Part shown: positions 8,655 through 17,476 of the stretch, in pieces | Layout: every line of letters begins with the position of its first letter | Position numbering within the stretch: position 1 is the first letter of the stretch | NCBI GenBank assembly: GCA_016744655.1 | Contig: JADGDY010000005.1 | Location: 1-64,000, forward strand | Origin: Bacteroidales bacterium | GTDB taxonomy: Bacteria; Bacteroidota; Bacteroidia; Bacteroidales; UBA12170 | DNA: 64,000 nucleotides | Direction: 5' to 3' | Notes under the pieces: model-generated | Told to the model about the DNA's origin: nothing | The model's database searches: none | What the model saw: the letters and a program-made list of their open reading frames with translations, nothing else | Translations under genes and position numbers: made by a program

Positions 8655-11600
8655 CTATTGTTGATCTGATTCTATTGTTACGCTGTCTGTTTCCACTGGT
8701 GAACTCATTTCTCGTTCTTCTATGGCTTCTAATTCTTCCACCACTTTCTTTTTCTTAAGAGCCATATTTACAAGAACAGAATCCTCTTGGTTATCTATAA
8801 TGCTTTGCAGCGTCTGGCGTGCCTGGAATGTGTTTCCATATTTAACATAGATATCTGCTAATAAAATAAACCCCTTCGTTATCCATTCGTCATAGGAGCC
8901 ATGTTCGTTGATGAGTTCAAAAACGAGTTTTTCAGAATCTTTATAGTTTGTTAGTTTGTATTGAATTAAAGCTTGGTAATATTTTGCTTCAGCAGCACTT
9001 TCACCTTGCATTAAGTTCGAAACAATAGTGTATTCTCGACTAGCTAAACTCAAATCGCCAGTTTTTAGCGCTGCATGGGCCATATAACTGTGGGCTTTTT
9101 TCATAGTTGGTTCAGAAACTACTTTTGAAGTGAGTATGGTTTTTCCAATAACCAATACGCTATCATTTTGTCCCATTTGTTGGAAACATTCAAGCTGTCC
9201 ATCAAGACTTTCTGAAAGATAAATTTCGCTAGAAGCAATATTGAAAAGTTGTTGGTAATTCCTCAATGCCATTCCATAGCTTTTGTTGTATCTATAGATT
9301 CTAGCAGATTTTAGTAGTGAGGATTCTCTAAAAGCAGCTTTTGAGTTTTCGAGTACAAATTGATAATCTAGAAGAGCTAAATCATATTCAGTGCTTTTCA
9401 TTAAACACTCACCCCTATAGAAATGCGCATTAATACTGAAAGCCCCCTGAGGATACTTCTCTAAATAAGTATTAAAACCCGGGACAGCGGCTTGGCAATT
9501 CCCGTTCATGTATACATTTTCTGTTGCCATATAGGTAATGCTGTCTTGTTCGTTATTGGTGATATTCACAAAAGGAATATTCTTAACATAAACGAAGAAA
9601 TCATCTGCCGCATTTGATTCTACATATATATTTCTAATACTCACTAAGGCTTCTTTTGATTCTTTCGTTCCAGAATAGTTGGTAACCACTTGTTTTAGAA
9701 CTTTTAAAGCATCCTCATTTTTGTCCATATTGTAATAAGTCAAGCCGATCTTTAATAATGCTTGTCTTTTAAAAGGGCTATTGGGGTAATTGGTAACCAG
9801 ATTGTTAAAACTATTGATGGCTTTTTGATTGTGTTCGAAAATTAGAAATGTGGTTCCTAATTCATATAAAGCATCATCTGCTAAATTAGATTTTGGGTAA
9901 AGGGAATAGAAGTAGCTAAGCTCATCGGATTTTTGCTGTAGATTTCCATCTCCACCATAGGCCAATGCTCTTTGGTATAAAGCATAATCTGCATTGGATT
10001 GTTTTAAGTCGTAGGCCGAACCATAATAAGAAATGGCATTCCTAAAGTCTTTAAGCAAATAGTAACAATCGCCACTTCTTAGGTGGGCATCTGCTACTAG
10101 CTTCTTCTGTGACTTTCTATCGTTTATCACTTTTGAAAACCATTCAATAGCGTTGGTATAATCATCTAATCTATAATAAGCAAAAGCAATATTGTAGTTT
10201 AGTTTATCTGATTCACTTATTTGTTTGATTTTATAATCAGAAGCTAGTTCTTTCCAAGCTTTAATGGCTTTGTAATAGCTCTTCATTTGATATTGACAAT
10301 CTGCTGCCCAATATTTTGCTTGAAGATTCATCTTTTTATCCATTGGATATTTGGATGATTTCTTGAATAAATCAAAAGCATCTGCAAACCTAGATTCTTG
10401 ATAGAGTTCTGTAGCTCTATTGAAGGCAATTCTTTGGTAGGCTCTGTTTAAATCATCACTTCTATTTGGAATGCTCTCTATTGCGGTTAATGCACCTTTG
10501 TAATTCTTAGAGGAAAGGAATAAATTAACCAGATAGCCATAAGCTTCATTTTTTCTTGGTGAATTAGGGTAATTTGTAATATAAGTATCAATAGCAGTAA
10601 TGGCTCTGTTATATGGGTCATTGCTCAACTCAAAGGATATTTTTGCAAAGTTGAACATGGCGTCTTCTTGAATGGTTTTGTCAAAATCCATTTGATATGC
10701 TGCGTAGAAAGCTTTCCCGGCAAATTCTTTCTGATTTGTTTTTAGGTAACAGTTTCCTAAATTATATAAGGCATTTTGAGCCAATGCACTGGGTTTGTTT
10801 CTTACCTTTTCGAAATACTTAATGGCTTTCTCATAATTTCCAATTTCCATGTATGCATAAGCCAATTGGTAATAGTCCGATTTCTCATAGCCAGAGTTGC
10901 TATTCGACTTGTAATACTGGAGGTACTCCAAAGACTCATTATACTTTTCTTGCTTGAAATAAGCATCGCCAACTAATTTAGCTATTTCATTCTTTCTAGG
11001 TCCTTTAGCCTCCTCGAACAATTTTGGAGCTGTTTCTAATAGCTTGTCATAATTCTCTTCTTGATAGTATATTTGACAGATATAGTAGGGTACTATTGAT
11101 TTGAAAGTTGAGTTTTCTTGTAGACTTTCGAATCCTTTTAGTGCGGAAGGAAAATTCTTCTCATCATAGTTGATATGAGCATAATAGTATGTTGCTGATG
11201 GGGCATAAGACGATTTGCTATCTTTAACTTTATAGAAATTGGGTTTGGCTTTTTTCGACTTGTCAGTCATAAAGTAACTATAAGCCAACTTGAAGAAATA
11301 TGTTTCTCGATCTTCTTTTTCTAAATTTGCGGGGCGAACTTGTTCATATTCAACTACAGCATTTTTAAATTTCTTATGTTTAAAATAATAGTCTCCTCTA
11401 ACTTTTTTTAAAGTCTCTAGCTTACTATAATGAGGATAGTCATTTTCAAATTTCTCTACCAAACCAGGTCCTTCTCTAAGGTCTAATTTAAGAGAGATTA
11501 ATGCATTGTAATAGTTTAGATCTGCTGATTGGCTTAGATTATTTTCTTCTTTTTTTAAATCTCTTATAAGCGTTTGTGCCGCTAAAAGTCTATTGTTTTC

Positions 11601-11738
11601 AATCAAATCACTCAAAAGCAATTGTTGTGAAAGAAACTCTTTATCGGCCTGTGAACTTTGGGCAGATAGATTTGGAGCTACAAAAAGAATTAATGAAAAG
11701 CTTAGTATGCTATAGAATAATATTTTTCGCATGGTCAT
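8655..11738 (-). CDS. Large exported tetratricopeptide-repeat protein
   Basis: A 1027-residue protein with a signal peptide (FSLILFVAPNLSAQ) followed almost entirely by TPR-type helical hairpins; repeated motifs include AYFKQEKYNESLEYLQ, AYAYMEIGNYEKAIKYFEK and ALYELGTTFLIFEHNQKAI. It lacks a lipobox, so it is probably periplasmic. It heads a two-gene unit with the outer-membrane barrel at 6903-8630. TPR arrays usually hold protein partners, so a scaffold for that barrel is the natural guess, but I know of no assigned function. It is not the T9SS lipoprotein SprE/PorW, which would start with a lipobox Cys. A second ATG at 11732 is an equally plausible start. Confidence 0.82.
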   Translation of the reverse strand: MTMRKILFYSILSFSLILFVAPNLSAQSSQADKEFLSQQLLLSDLIENNRLLAAQTLIRDLKKEENNLSQSADLNYYNALISLKLDLREGPGLVEKFENDYPHYSKLETLKKVRGDYYFKHKKFKNAVVEYEQVRPANLEKEDRETYFFKLAYSYFMTDKSKKAKPNFYKVKDSKSSYAPSATYYYAHINYDEKNFPSALKGFESLQENSTFKSIVPYYICQIYYQEENYDKLLETAPKLFEEAKGPRKNEIAKLVGDAYFKQEKYNESLEYLQYYKSNSNSGYEKSDYYQLAYAYMEIGNYEKAIKYFEKVRNKPSALAQNALYNLGNCYLKTNQKEFAGKAFYAAYQMDFDKTIQEDAMFNFAKISFELSNDPYNRAITAIDTYITNYPNSPRKNEAYGYLVNLFLSSKNYKGALTAIESIPNRSDDLNRAYQRIAFNRATELYQESRFADAFDLFKKSSKYPMDKKMNLQAKYWAADCQYQMKSYYKAIKAWKELASDYKIKQISESDKLNYNIAFAYYRLDDYTNAIEWFSKVINDRKSQKKLVADAHLRSGDCYYLLKDFRNAISYYGSAYDLKQSNADYALYQRALAYGGDGNLQQKSDELSYFYSLYPKSNLADDALYELGTTFLIFEHNQKAINSFNNLVTNYPNSPFKRQALLKIGLTYYNMDKNEDALKVLKQVVTNYSGTKESKEALVSIRNIYVESNAADDFFVYVKNIPFVNITNNEQDSITYMATENVYMNGNCQAAVPGFNTYLEKYPQGAFSINAHFYRGECLMKSTEYDLALLDYQFVLENSKAAFRESSLLKSARIYRYNKSYGMALRNYQQLFNIASSEIYLSESLDGQLECFQQMGQNDSVLVIGKTILTSKVVSEPTMKKAHSYMAHAALKTGDLSLASREYTIVSNLMQGESAAEAKYYQALIQYKLTNYKDSEKLVFELINEHGSYDEWITKGFILLADIYVKYGNTFQARQTLQSIIDNQEDSVLVNMALKKKKVVEELEAIEEREMSSPVETDSVTIESDQQ

Positions 11739-11850
11739 AGTATTTGATATTGCTAAATTACCAACAAATAAAAACTAGCTCATGTCTAGTTTCTATAAAT
11801 GATAACATCATATTGTTGATAAACGAAAAGATTATGAAAATCGTATAACA

Positions 11851-11884
11851 AAAAAAGAGCCACTCTTTTGGAGTGGCTCTTTTA
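11851..11884. terminator. Strong bidirectional intrinsic terminator
   Basis: A perfect stem of about 13 bp (AAAGAGCCACTC with GAGTGGCTCTTT) and a 5-base loop, with A-run and T-run flanks. It ends the minus-strand operon whose last stop is at 11903. Confidence 0.9.
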
Positions 11885-11902
11885 GAATATGTTTAGAAGT
11901 AA

Positions 11903-13405
11903 TTATTTTACTAAGAATCTAATTACTTTACTTTCGTTATTTTGACTTAATTCTAAGAAATAGATACCTTCTGTTAAGCTTTCAATATTAATGGTTTCGT
12001 TAAACATTCCTGTATTAACATCAACTGATTGAGTAGAAATTGTTTTTCCTAAAACATCAGAAATAATAATGTTTAAGTTGCCACTTTCCTTAGCCAAAAA
12101 TGATAGAGCCATAGTAGTACTAGCTGGATTCGGGAATAAACTAACTTCACTAATATTAGTTAAATCTTCAACACCTACGTTGATTACATTGAAAGTGAAT
12201 GTTTCAGCAAATTCTGAATCATTATTCTCTCTCTTTGCTTTTACAGACCAATAATATGATGTGTTTCTATCTAACTCAGGAAGAGGGTAACTATTTGTAG
12301 TACCATTAGTAGTATAAGTTGTACCATCAGATAGATCTCCATTTTCACTTAAAATAATTTCATAACCATTTGCACCTTCAATTAATTCCCATTCTAATCT
12401 AGGTCTTAATGTATTTACGTTAGCATTGTTTTCAGGTTCAGTAAGTTCTGGTGCAACAATCATTGTGAATTTATTCACTTCAGACCAAGGAGATGTACTA
12501 GTTGGAGTAGTAGCTTTAACTTTCCACCAATAATCTAAACCAAATTTTAGAAAATCAGGTTCAGTTTCATCAGCTGGAGTTGTGATAATAATTGGTTCTG
12601 AAAAAGCTTCATCAGTACTTACTTCTACAGTATACTCGAATAGATCATTATCTTCACCATCTAGTTTGTATTCACCTAAGGCATCCCATTTTAGCAGTAA
12701 ATCAAATTCTTCATCAGTTGAATTATTATTTGGTTTGTCTAAAGTAACAGTAGGAACGGTTTCGAATTCTCTAATTTCCGACCAAGGTCCAAATCCATCA
12801 GCATGCATTGCTCTAACTCTCCAATAATGGACTTTTCCAAAAAGTAAATAATCTGTTTCTTTAATAAATACAACACCTTCAGCATTAATCATGCTATAAT
12901 AAGGACTATCAAAAGTATTTACTGTATCAATCTGGATATCAAATCCACCAACTCCATCAATATCTTCTCCATTACTTCTTGATTTCCACTTTAACTCTGC
13001 AAGAATATCGATATCGTCTTTACCATCGTTAGGTTTAGAGAGTTCAATTTCAGTAAAGATAGAAAATGAATATGTTTCACTCCAATCTGAAGCACCATTA
13101 TCATCTTTAGCTTTAACTCTCCAAAAATATTCTTGACCAAAAAGTAAATTGCTATTAAAATAAGCTGATAGTTTGTTTTGGTCTTCATCAACAACTAAGT
13201 CAGTGAAACTAGCGTCTGTTGCTAATTGTACATGATAGGTGATTTCTCCAATACCTGAAACGGCAACCCAGTTCAATATTGCATTAGGCATACCTGTTTC
13301 AAATTCATTTTCTGGTGATGTAAGTTGCGGTACTGTAACTTTTTGAGCGAATGTTAGTTGTACCACTAATAACATGATAAATATTCCGTAAAATTTCTTC
13401 ATCAT
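11903..13405 (-). CDS. T9SS-secreted protein with four fibronectin-III-like repeats
   Basis: A 500-residue secreted protein: signal peptide ending LTFAQ, then four similar repeats of about 95-100 residues. Each starts with a P..L..P-type motif (VPQLTSPEN, IELSKPNDG, VTLDKPNNN, APELTEPEN) and carries a YxWRV/YWWKV/YYWSV strand, typical of fibronectin type III folds. A type A sorting domain follows (LFPNPASTTMAL to VIRFLVK). No catalytic motif is visible, so a structural or adhesive surface role is likely. It lies 22 bp after the BNR-repeat gene in the same operon and is followed by a strong terminator. Confidence 0.85.
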   Translation of the reverse strand: MMKKFYGIFIMLLVVQLTFAQKVTVPQLTSPENEFETGMPNAILNWVAVSGIGEITYHVQLATDASFTDLVVDEDQNKLSAYFNSNLLFGQEYFWRVKAKDDNGASDWSETYSFSIFTEIELSKPNDGKDDIDILAELKWKSRSNGEDIDGVGGFDIQIDTVNTFDSPYYSMINAEGVVFIKETDYLLFGKVHYWRVRAMHADGFGPWSEIREFETVPTVTLDKPNNNSTDEEFDLLLKWDALGEYKLDGEDNDLFEYTVEVSTDEAFSEPIIITTPADETEPDFLKFGLDYWWKVKATTPTSTSPWSEVNKFTMIVAPELTEPENNANVNTLRPRLEWELIEGANGYEIILSENGDLSDGTTYTTNGTTNSYPLPELDRNTSYYWSVKAKRENNDSEFAETFTFNVINVGVEDLTNISEVSLFPNPASTTMALSFLAKESGNLNIIISDVLGKTISTQSVDVNTGMFNETINIESLTEGIYFLELSQNNESKVIRFLVK

Positions 13406-13427
13406 TATATCTTTTATATATTATTAA

Positions 13428-16271
13428 CTATTTAGAAATAACCAATTTTGTTTGGTATTGTTTTTGACCATCTGTTAGTCTAACAATATAAGAACCATTT
13501 TGTAATTCGTATAAATCAAGTTCTAAATTTGACTTGCTAGTTTGGTTATCGAATCGTTGACTTTTTATTAATTTACCACTCAGGTCAAATATATCTACAT
13601 GAACAAAAGTGTTGTTTGTAGAGTTATAAGCAATACTTATTTGGTTTTGAGCTGGATTTGGATAAAGTTCAATGCTACTCTCATTAGCACTAGGAGTATT
13701 AAATTCTTCAAATCCAATAAATTGTTTACTTACATAAGCACCATTACCAAATGTTCCAACATAGATTGCTCTATAATTATTTGCACCAGGGTAATATATG
13801 TATGAATCTCCAATTGGGTATGAAACTGTGGGCCAATTTACATTTTGTTGTTTTATTGCATATACTGGAACATTTCCAAACATTGCGTCTTCAAAAAACC
13901 ATTCTACATTATTTTCATTGAAAGAAGATGTAATAAACATTCCATTTTCAGTTCCAATAAAAACGAGACCGTCAGTGTCAACTTCAAAAGAAGATGTGTA
14001 GACAGGCATTTGAGGAAGGTTACCTTGAATACTAGTAAAAGCTGGAGAATCACTCATTCCATTTGTTGAAGCAAATACATAATCAGAATTACCATAGTTT
14101 CCTAATGTGAAAACAATATTTTCTGCATTTTTAGGATCAACTGAAATAGAAGTAACAGATTGAGATGTAGTTAAAACAATCTCAGTTGTAGCAATAATAC
14201 ACCCTGGACTATCGATATCTGCTTGTTCTTTTGAATGTGCTCTAGAAATATTTGATAACCTATATAATTTGCCTTCTAGTGTACCAACCCAAAGGTAATT
14301 AGCATCGGCAGAATAAGACATGCTTGATGGGATACCCTCGATTGCACCAATTTGCCACCAAGTAGGTACGGCAGTGTAATCAAGCATTCCTGTTGTCATA
14401 TGGACTCCATCTTCTGTCGCAATAAATGCTTTTGTAGTGACGATGTCACGTACTATTATTGTTTCAGCTGAATCAACATCCTGCTCCAAAACAGTAAGGA
14501 AAGGAAAGTCATATGTACTACTCAAAGCATAAACTTCTTCGCCTGCTTCATATGCTCTGGCTCTTGCAAAAAATTCTGCTGTATCTGTTGAATATGGGTC
14601 ATTTGTAGTTTCCCACATTAAAAATGGTGTTATAAATTCATTTCCTAATTTTACAGAACCTAAAATTGTAGGATCTTGGTTAACACCTTCGTCTTCTGAT
14701 CTCCAGAAATTTCCTGCCTCGTCGGAACAAACAACAAATTCTGGGTTAATAAAACTAATATGACTGTTACCACCCGTAGCGGCAGTAGCTGTTCCAAATT
14801 TACCTGTAAGCATTTCAATAGCTTGTTTGGAACCATTATCTTCAATTCTATGAATACCATTAAGTTGAGAACCAGCAAGTACACTGCCCCATTTTGAAGC
14901 ATTGATGTTAAAATACTCAGAAGTATTATATCCACGATTTATGATTTCAAGACTTGAAAAGTCATTTTTTGTAATACTTAAACCTCCATCACTGCCTATA
15001 ATAACATTTCCATCATTTGAGTAATCAAAAACTATGGTGTTGATACCAAAATGCACATATTTTGAAGTTGTACCTGTTGGATAAGGAGGGAAAAAACCAT
15101 TTGTTATTTGTGTCCAGTTATAGTAACCAGTTGGTTGTGATTCATATCCTTCGTATACATCATAAGCACCTAAATATACTTTCTTTTCGTTATTAGGAGA
15201 AACTGCAATGGCATTGTTTCTTAAACCATGACCATTGAATATATCAGCTAAATTAGATCCACCGGGATAAACGACTCTCCATGTTTGACCTTTGTCAATC
15301 GTAACATATACATTAAATAAAGCCCCATCAGCGTTAACATAACTAGCATAAATATAATCTGCATTAGTTCGAGAAATATCAAACTTGATGTTTCCAAATG
15401 TTCCCAATGGTAACATTCCATCTTCTTCACCAGATAATAGAGTGAAATCCGTAGAGCTACCTGAAGAAATATACGTATTTCCTGAAACTGCAGTAATTAT
15501 TGAACCATTTTTAACTACAATATCACAGCTGTTACCGGTTAATTCGGTGTCACCTGATTTGGCAGTTGACCAAGTAGATCCATTATAATACTTCAAACCT
15601 GTATTAGTTGCAGCATATATGTTTCCAGAACCATCAATAGCTAGTTTTTGAATGAAAGCCCAATCTCCTTCAATGTTTGTGCCATCAGGAGAAGTTCCTT
15701 CCATTAACTCAAATGTAGTACCATTAGTTGATTTGTAAATACCTTTACCAATTGTACTACCTTCTGATAATACATCAGCAGCAGGCTCAAGACTAACTCC
15801 TGTTCCAACATAGATTGTTCCATTGTCTGCTTGGCAGATAGTAGAAACATTCAATACTTCATCTAATTGAATCATGGACCATGTGGCACCATAGTTTGTA
15901 GATGTCCACAATCCTCCAGAAGTGCTTCCGGTGATAAATGTGTTGCCACTTGCATCTTGATTGTCGATGATAAATGCTTTTGTAGGTCCACTATAATTAA
16001 GAGGTCCCATCGAAGTCCATTCGTAAGTGGATGCTTGCGATTTATAATTTTTCATTTGCTGAACAGCTTCTCTTGCTGAAACCACATCTGCAACAGATAA
16101 TGTTTCTGTTTGCTGATTGTTCTTGATCTTAGCTAAATAATCGCTAGAAGTCATTTTTGATTTCTTGTTGGTAGGATTATTGTCATTTCCATCAACAGAA
16201 AAGGCCATCAAAACTGATGTTAAACCTGCAAGAAAAACTACAAAGGTAAATCGTAAAAATCTATTTTTCAT
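13428..16271 (-). CDS. T9SS-secreted BNR/VPS10-like beta-propeller protein
   Basis: A 947-residue secreted protein. The signal peptide is VFLAGLTSVLMAFS, followed by a short linker. Repeats with the BNR/sortilin-type signature come next (GGLWTSTNYGATW, GIYKSTNGTTF, VYVTIDKGQTW, FWRSEDEGVNQ, VFASTNGMSD), compatible with one or two beta-propellers, and the protein ends with a type A sorting domain (LYPNPAQNQISI to KLVISK). BNR propellers occur in sialidases, sortilin-like receptors and xyloglucanases. I see no sialidase catalytic arrangement and make no enzymatic call. It is the first gene of an operon with the fibronectin-repeat protein. Confidence 0.82.
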   Translation of the reverse strand: MKNRFLRFTFVVFLAGLTSVLMAFSVDGNDNNPTNKKSKMTSSDYLAKIKNNQQTETLSVADVVSAREAVQQMKNYKSQASTYEWTSMGPLNYSGPTKAFIIDNQDASGNTFITGSTSGGLWTSTNYGATWSMIQLDEVLNVSTICQADNGTIYVGTGVSLEPAADVLSEGSTIGKGIYKSTNGTTFELMEGTSPDGTNIEGDWAFIQKLAIDGSGNIYAATNTGLKYYNGSTWSTAKSGDTELTGNSCDIVVKNGSIITAVSGNTYISSGSSTDFTLLSGEEDGMLPLGTFGNIKFDISRTNADYIYASYVNADGALFNVYVTIDKGQTWRVVYPGGSNLADIFNGHGLRNNAIAVSPNNEKKVYLGAYDVYEGYESQPTGYYNWTQITNGFFPPYPTGTTSKYVHFGINTIVFDYSNDGNVIIGSDGGLSITKNDFSSLEIINRGYNTSEYFNINASKWGSVLAGSQLNGIHRIEDNGSKQAIEMLTGKFGTATAATGGNSHISFINPEFVVCSDEAGNFWRSEDEGVNQDPTILGSVKLGNEFITPFLMWETTNDPYSTDTAEFFARARAYEAGEEVYALSSTYDFPFLTVLEQDVDSAETIIVRDIVTTKAFIATEDGVHMTTGMLDYTAVPTWWQIGAIEGIPSSMSYSADANYLWVGTLEGKLYRLSNISRAHSKEQADIDSPGCIIATTEIVLTTSQSVTSISVDPKNAENIVFTLGNYGNSDYVFASTNGMSDSPAFTSIQGNLPQMPVYTSSFEVDTDGLVFIGTENGMFITSSFNENNVEWFFEDAMFGNVPVYAIKQQNVNWPTVSYPIGDSYIYYPGANNYRAIYVGTFGNGAYVSKQFIGFEEFNTPSANESSIELYPNPAQNQISIAYNSTNNTFVHVDIFDLSGKLIKSQRFDNQTSKSNLELDLYELQNGSYIVRLTDGQKQYQTKLVISK

Positions 16272-16709
16272 ACCCGCTTGTTTTTATTTTGAATTAATTT
16301 CGTAATATTTCTAAAATAGTGGCACAAGGTACATTAAATTTGATTGATTACAAACTTTAGAATTCAATTTATTTTAACATAAATTAAGGTTTTATTGATG
16401 TTTTACATCTATTTGTGTTAAAATTCATTAACAAACCTTAATTGACATCTGCTTGTGTTGCTTTATTGCTTTGTAACTATCAGAAAACAAGTGGAATGTG
16501 TTGGTTTGGGAAGTGGTTTTTGCTCTCGGTGTTTCGCTTAGTTGGAGAATTTTAAATTAGGGGAATCTTTTAAGTACAAATGGCTATAATCATACATTTG
16601 AGCCAATAATTAGGGGTAAAATGAATAAGAATTTATGATTTTGAAAGTGATTTTTGTAGTTAAAATGTCGTGTCAGCACTATTTAGTTGATAAAAATGAC
16701 CCAAAATCA
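16272..16709. other. 438-bp intergenic region between divergent transcripts' ends and starts
   Basis: No convincing gene. The region must carry the promoter of the leftward 16271 gene, but I found no exact TAnnTTTG. It contains an inverted repeat (AATTAAGGT at 16382-16390, ACCTTAATT at 16435-16443) overlapping a direct near-repeat (ACATCTATTTGTGTT at 16405-16419, ACATCTGCTTGTGTT at 16445-16459) spaced exactly 40 bp. A short rightward frame at 16635-16832 overlaps batE and lacks a start context. Confidence 0.45.
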
Positions 16710-17468
16710 CTAGATAATTTCGATGTTTTCACTCTCAATCCAACCAATGCTACCGTTCTGAATTTTGATTTTCTTCCACACGCCAACCTGATCAAGGATG
16801 CTTACTTTTGTTCCTTCATGAATCACAAATAAATCTACACTGCTTTTTGCGGGGGAACTTTTTACGGTAATACTGGGAGTGAAAATAATGGCTTCATCAT
16901 GTTGTTTAAAAGAATCGTATTTTTGATAAGTCATAAAGAACGTGAAAAATGAAAATCCTAAAAACAACATTGCAAACCAAAAACCTACTTTTTTTATAAT
17001 AGTTTTACTAGATAAGAAGTAAACTGTTAGTAGTAAGGTGAAAATGGCAAATAACACTAATCCAATTTTTGCCCAAGTATCTATGGGGAAATGATTGTAC
17101 AGACTTTTATACCATTCGATGAAGAATAATCTTGGGATTTCTTCAATTCTATCTGGAATCATTGAGTTACAGAGTTGAAGATTAAAAAGAATATTTTCAT
17201 CGCTTGGTTTCAGCTTTAATGCTTTCTCATAGTACAATATAGCACTTGGTATTTCTTGTAATTTGAAATAGGTATTTCCCAAGTTATAGTATAGCTCTGG
17301 TGATTGATACCCACTATCAATAATAGATTGATAGACTACAGCAGCAGTATCATATTTAGCTCCAGAATACAAATTTTGAGCGGTGGTTAATTTGCTCGAA
17401 AAATCTTGAGCAATAGACCCAATCGAGAATAAGAGCGCAAGACAAGTAATAATGATTTTCCCTTTCAT
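16710..17468 (-). CDS. batE: BatE: TPR and SH3-like membrane protein of the Bat operon
   Basis: A 252-residue membrane protein and the last gene of the Bat operon. It has a signal peptide, a TPR region at about residues 25-105 (ELYYNLGNTYFKLQEIPSAILYYEKAL), two transmembrane segments (about 130-155 and 160-180) and a C-terminal bacterial SH3-like domain (ITVKSSPAKSS, EGTKVSILDQVGVWKKIK). This is the standard BatE layout. Bat proteins were linked to oxygen tolerance in Bacteroides fragilis, but their molecular job remains uncertain. The gene starts 8 bp after the batD stop. Confidence 0.9.
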   Translation of the reverse strand: MKGKIIITCLALLFSIGSIAQDFSSKLTTAQNLYSGAKYDTAAVVYQSIIDSGYQSPELYYNLGNTYFKLQEIPSAILYYEKALKLKPSDENILFNLQLCNSMIPDRIEEIPRLFFIEWYKSLYNHFPIDTWAKIGLVLFAIFTLLLTVYFLSSKTIIKKVGFWFAMLFLGFSFFTFFMTYQKYDSFKQHDEAIIFTPSITVKSSPAKSSVDLFVIHEGTKVSILDQVGVWKKIKIQNGSIGWIESENIEII

Positions 17469-17476
17469 GTTTCTTA

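Noticed and set aside
8655-11738. TPR protein as the T9SS component SprE/PorW
   Set aside because: No lipoprotein signal, and its partner is a receptor-like barrel, not a T9SS gene.
16635-16832. Rightward open frame of 65 codons upstream of and overlapping batE
   Set aside because: Antisense to batE at its end, no recognisable domain and no promoter or start context.
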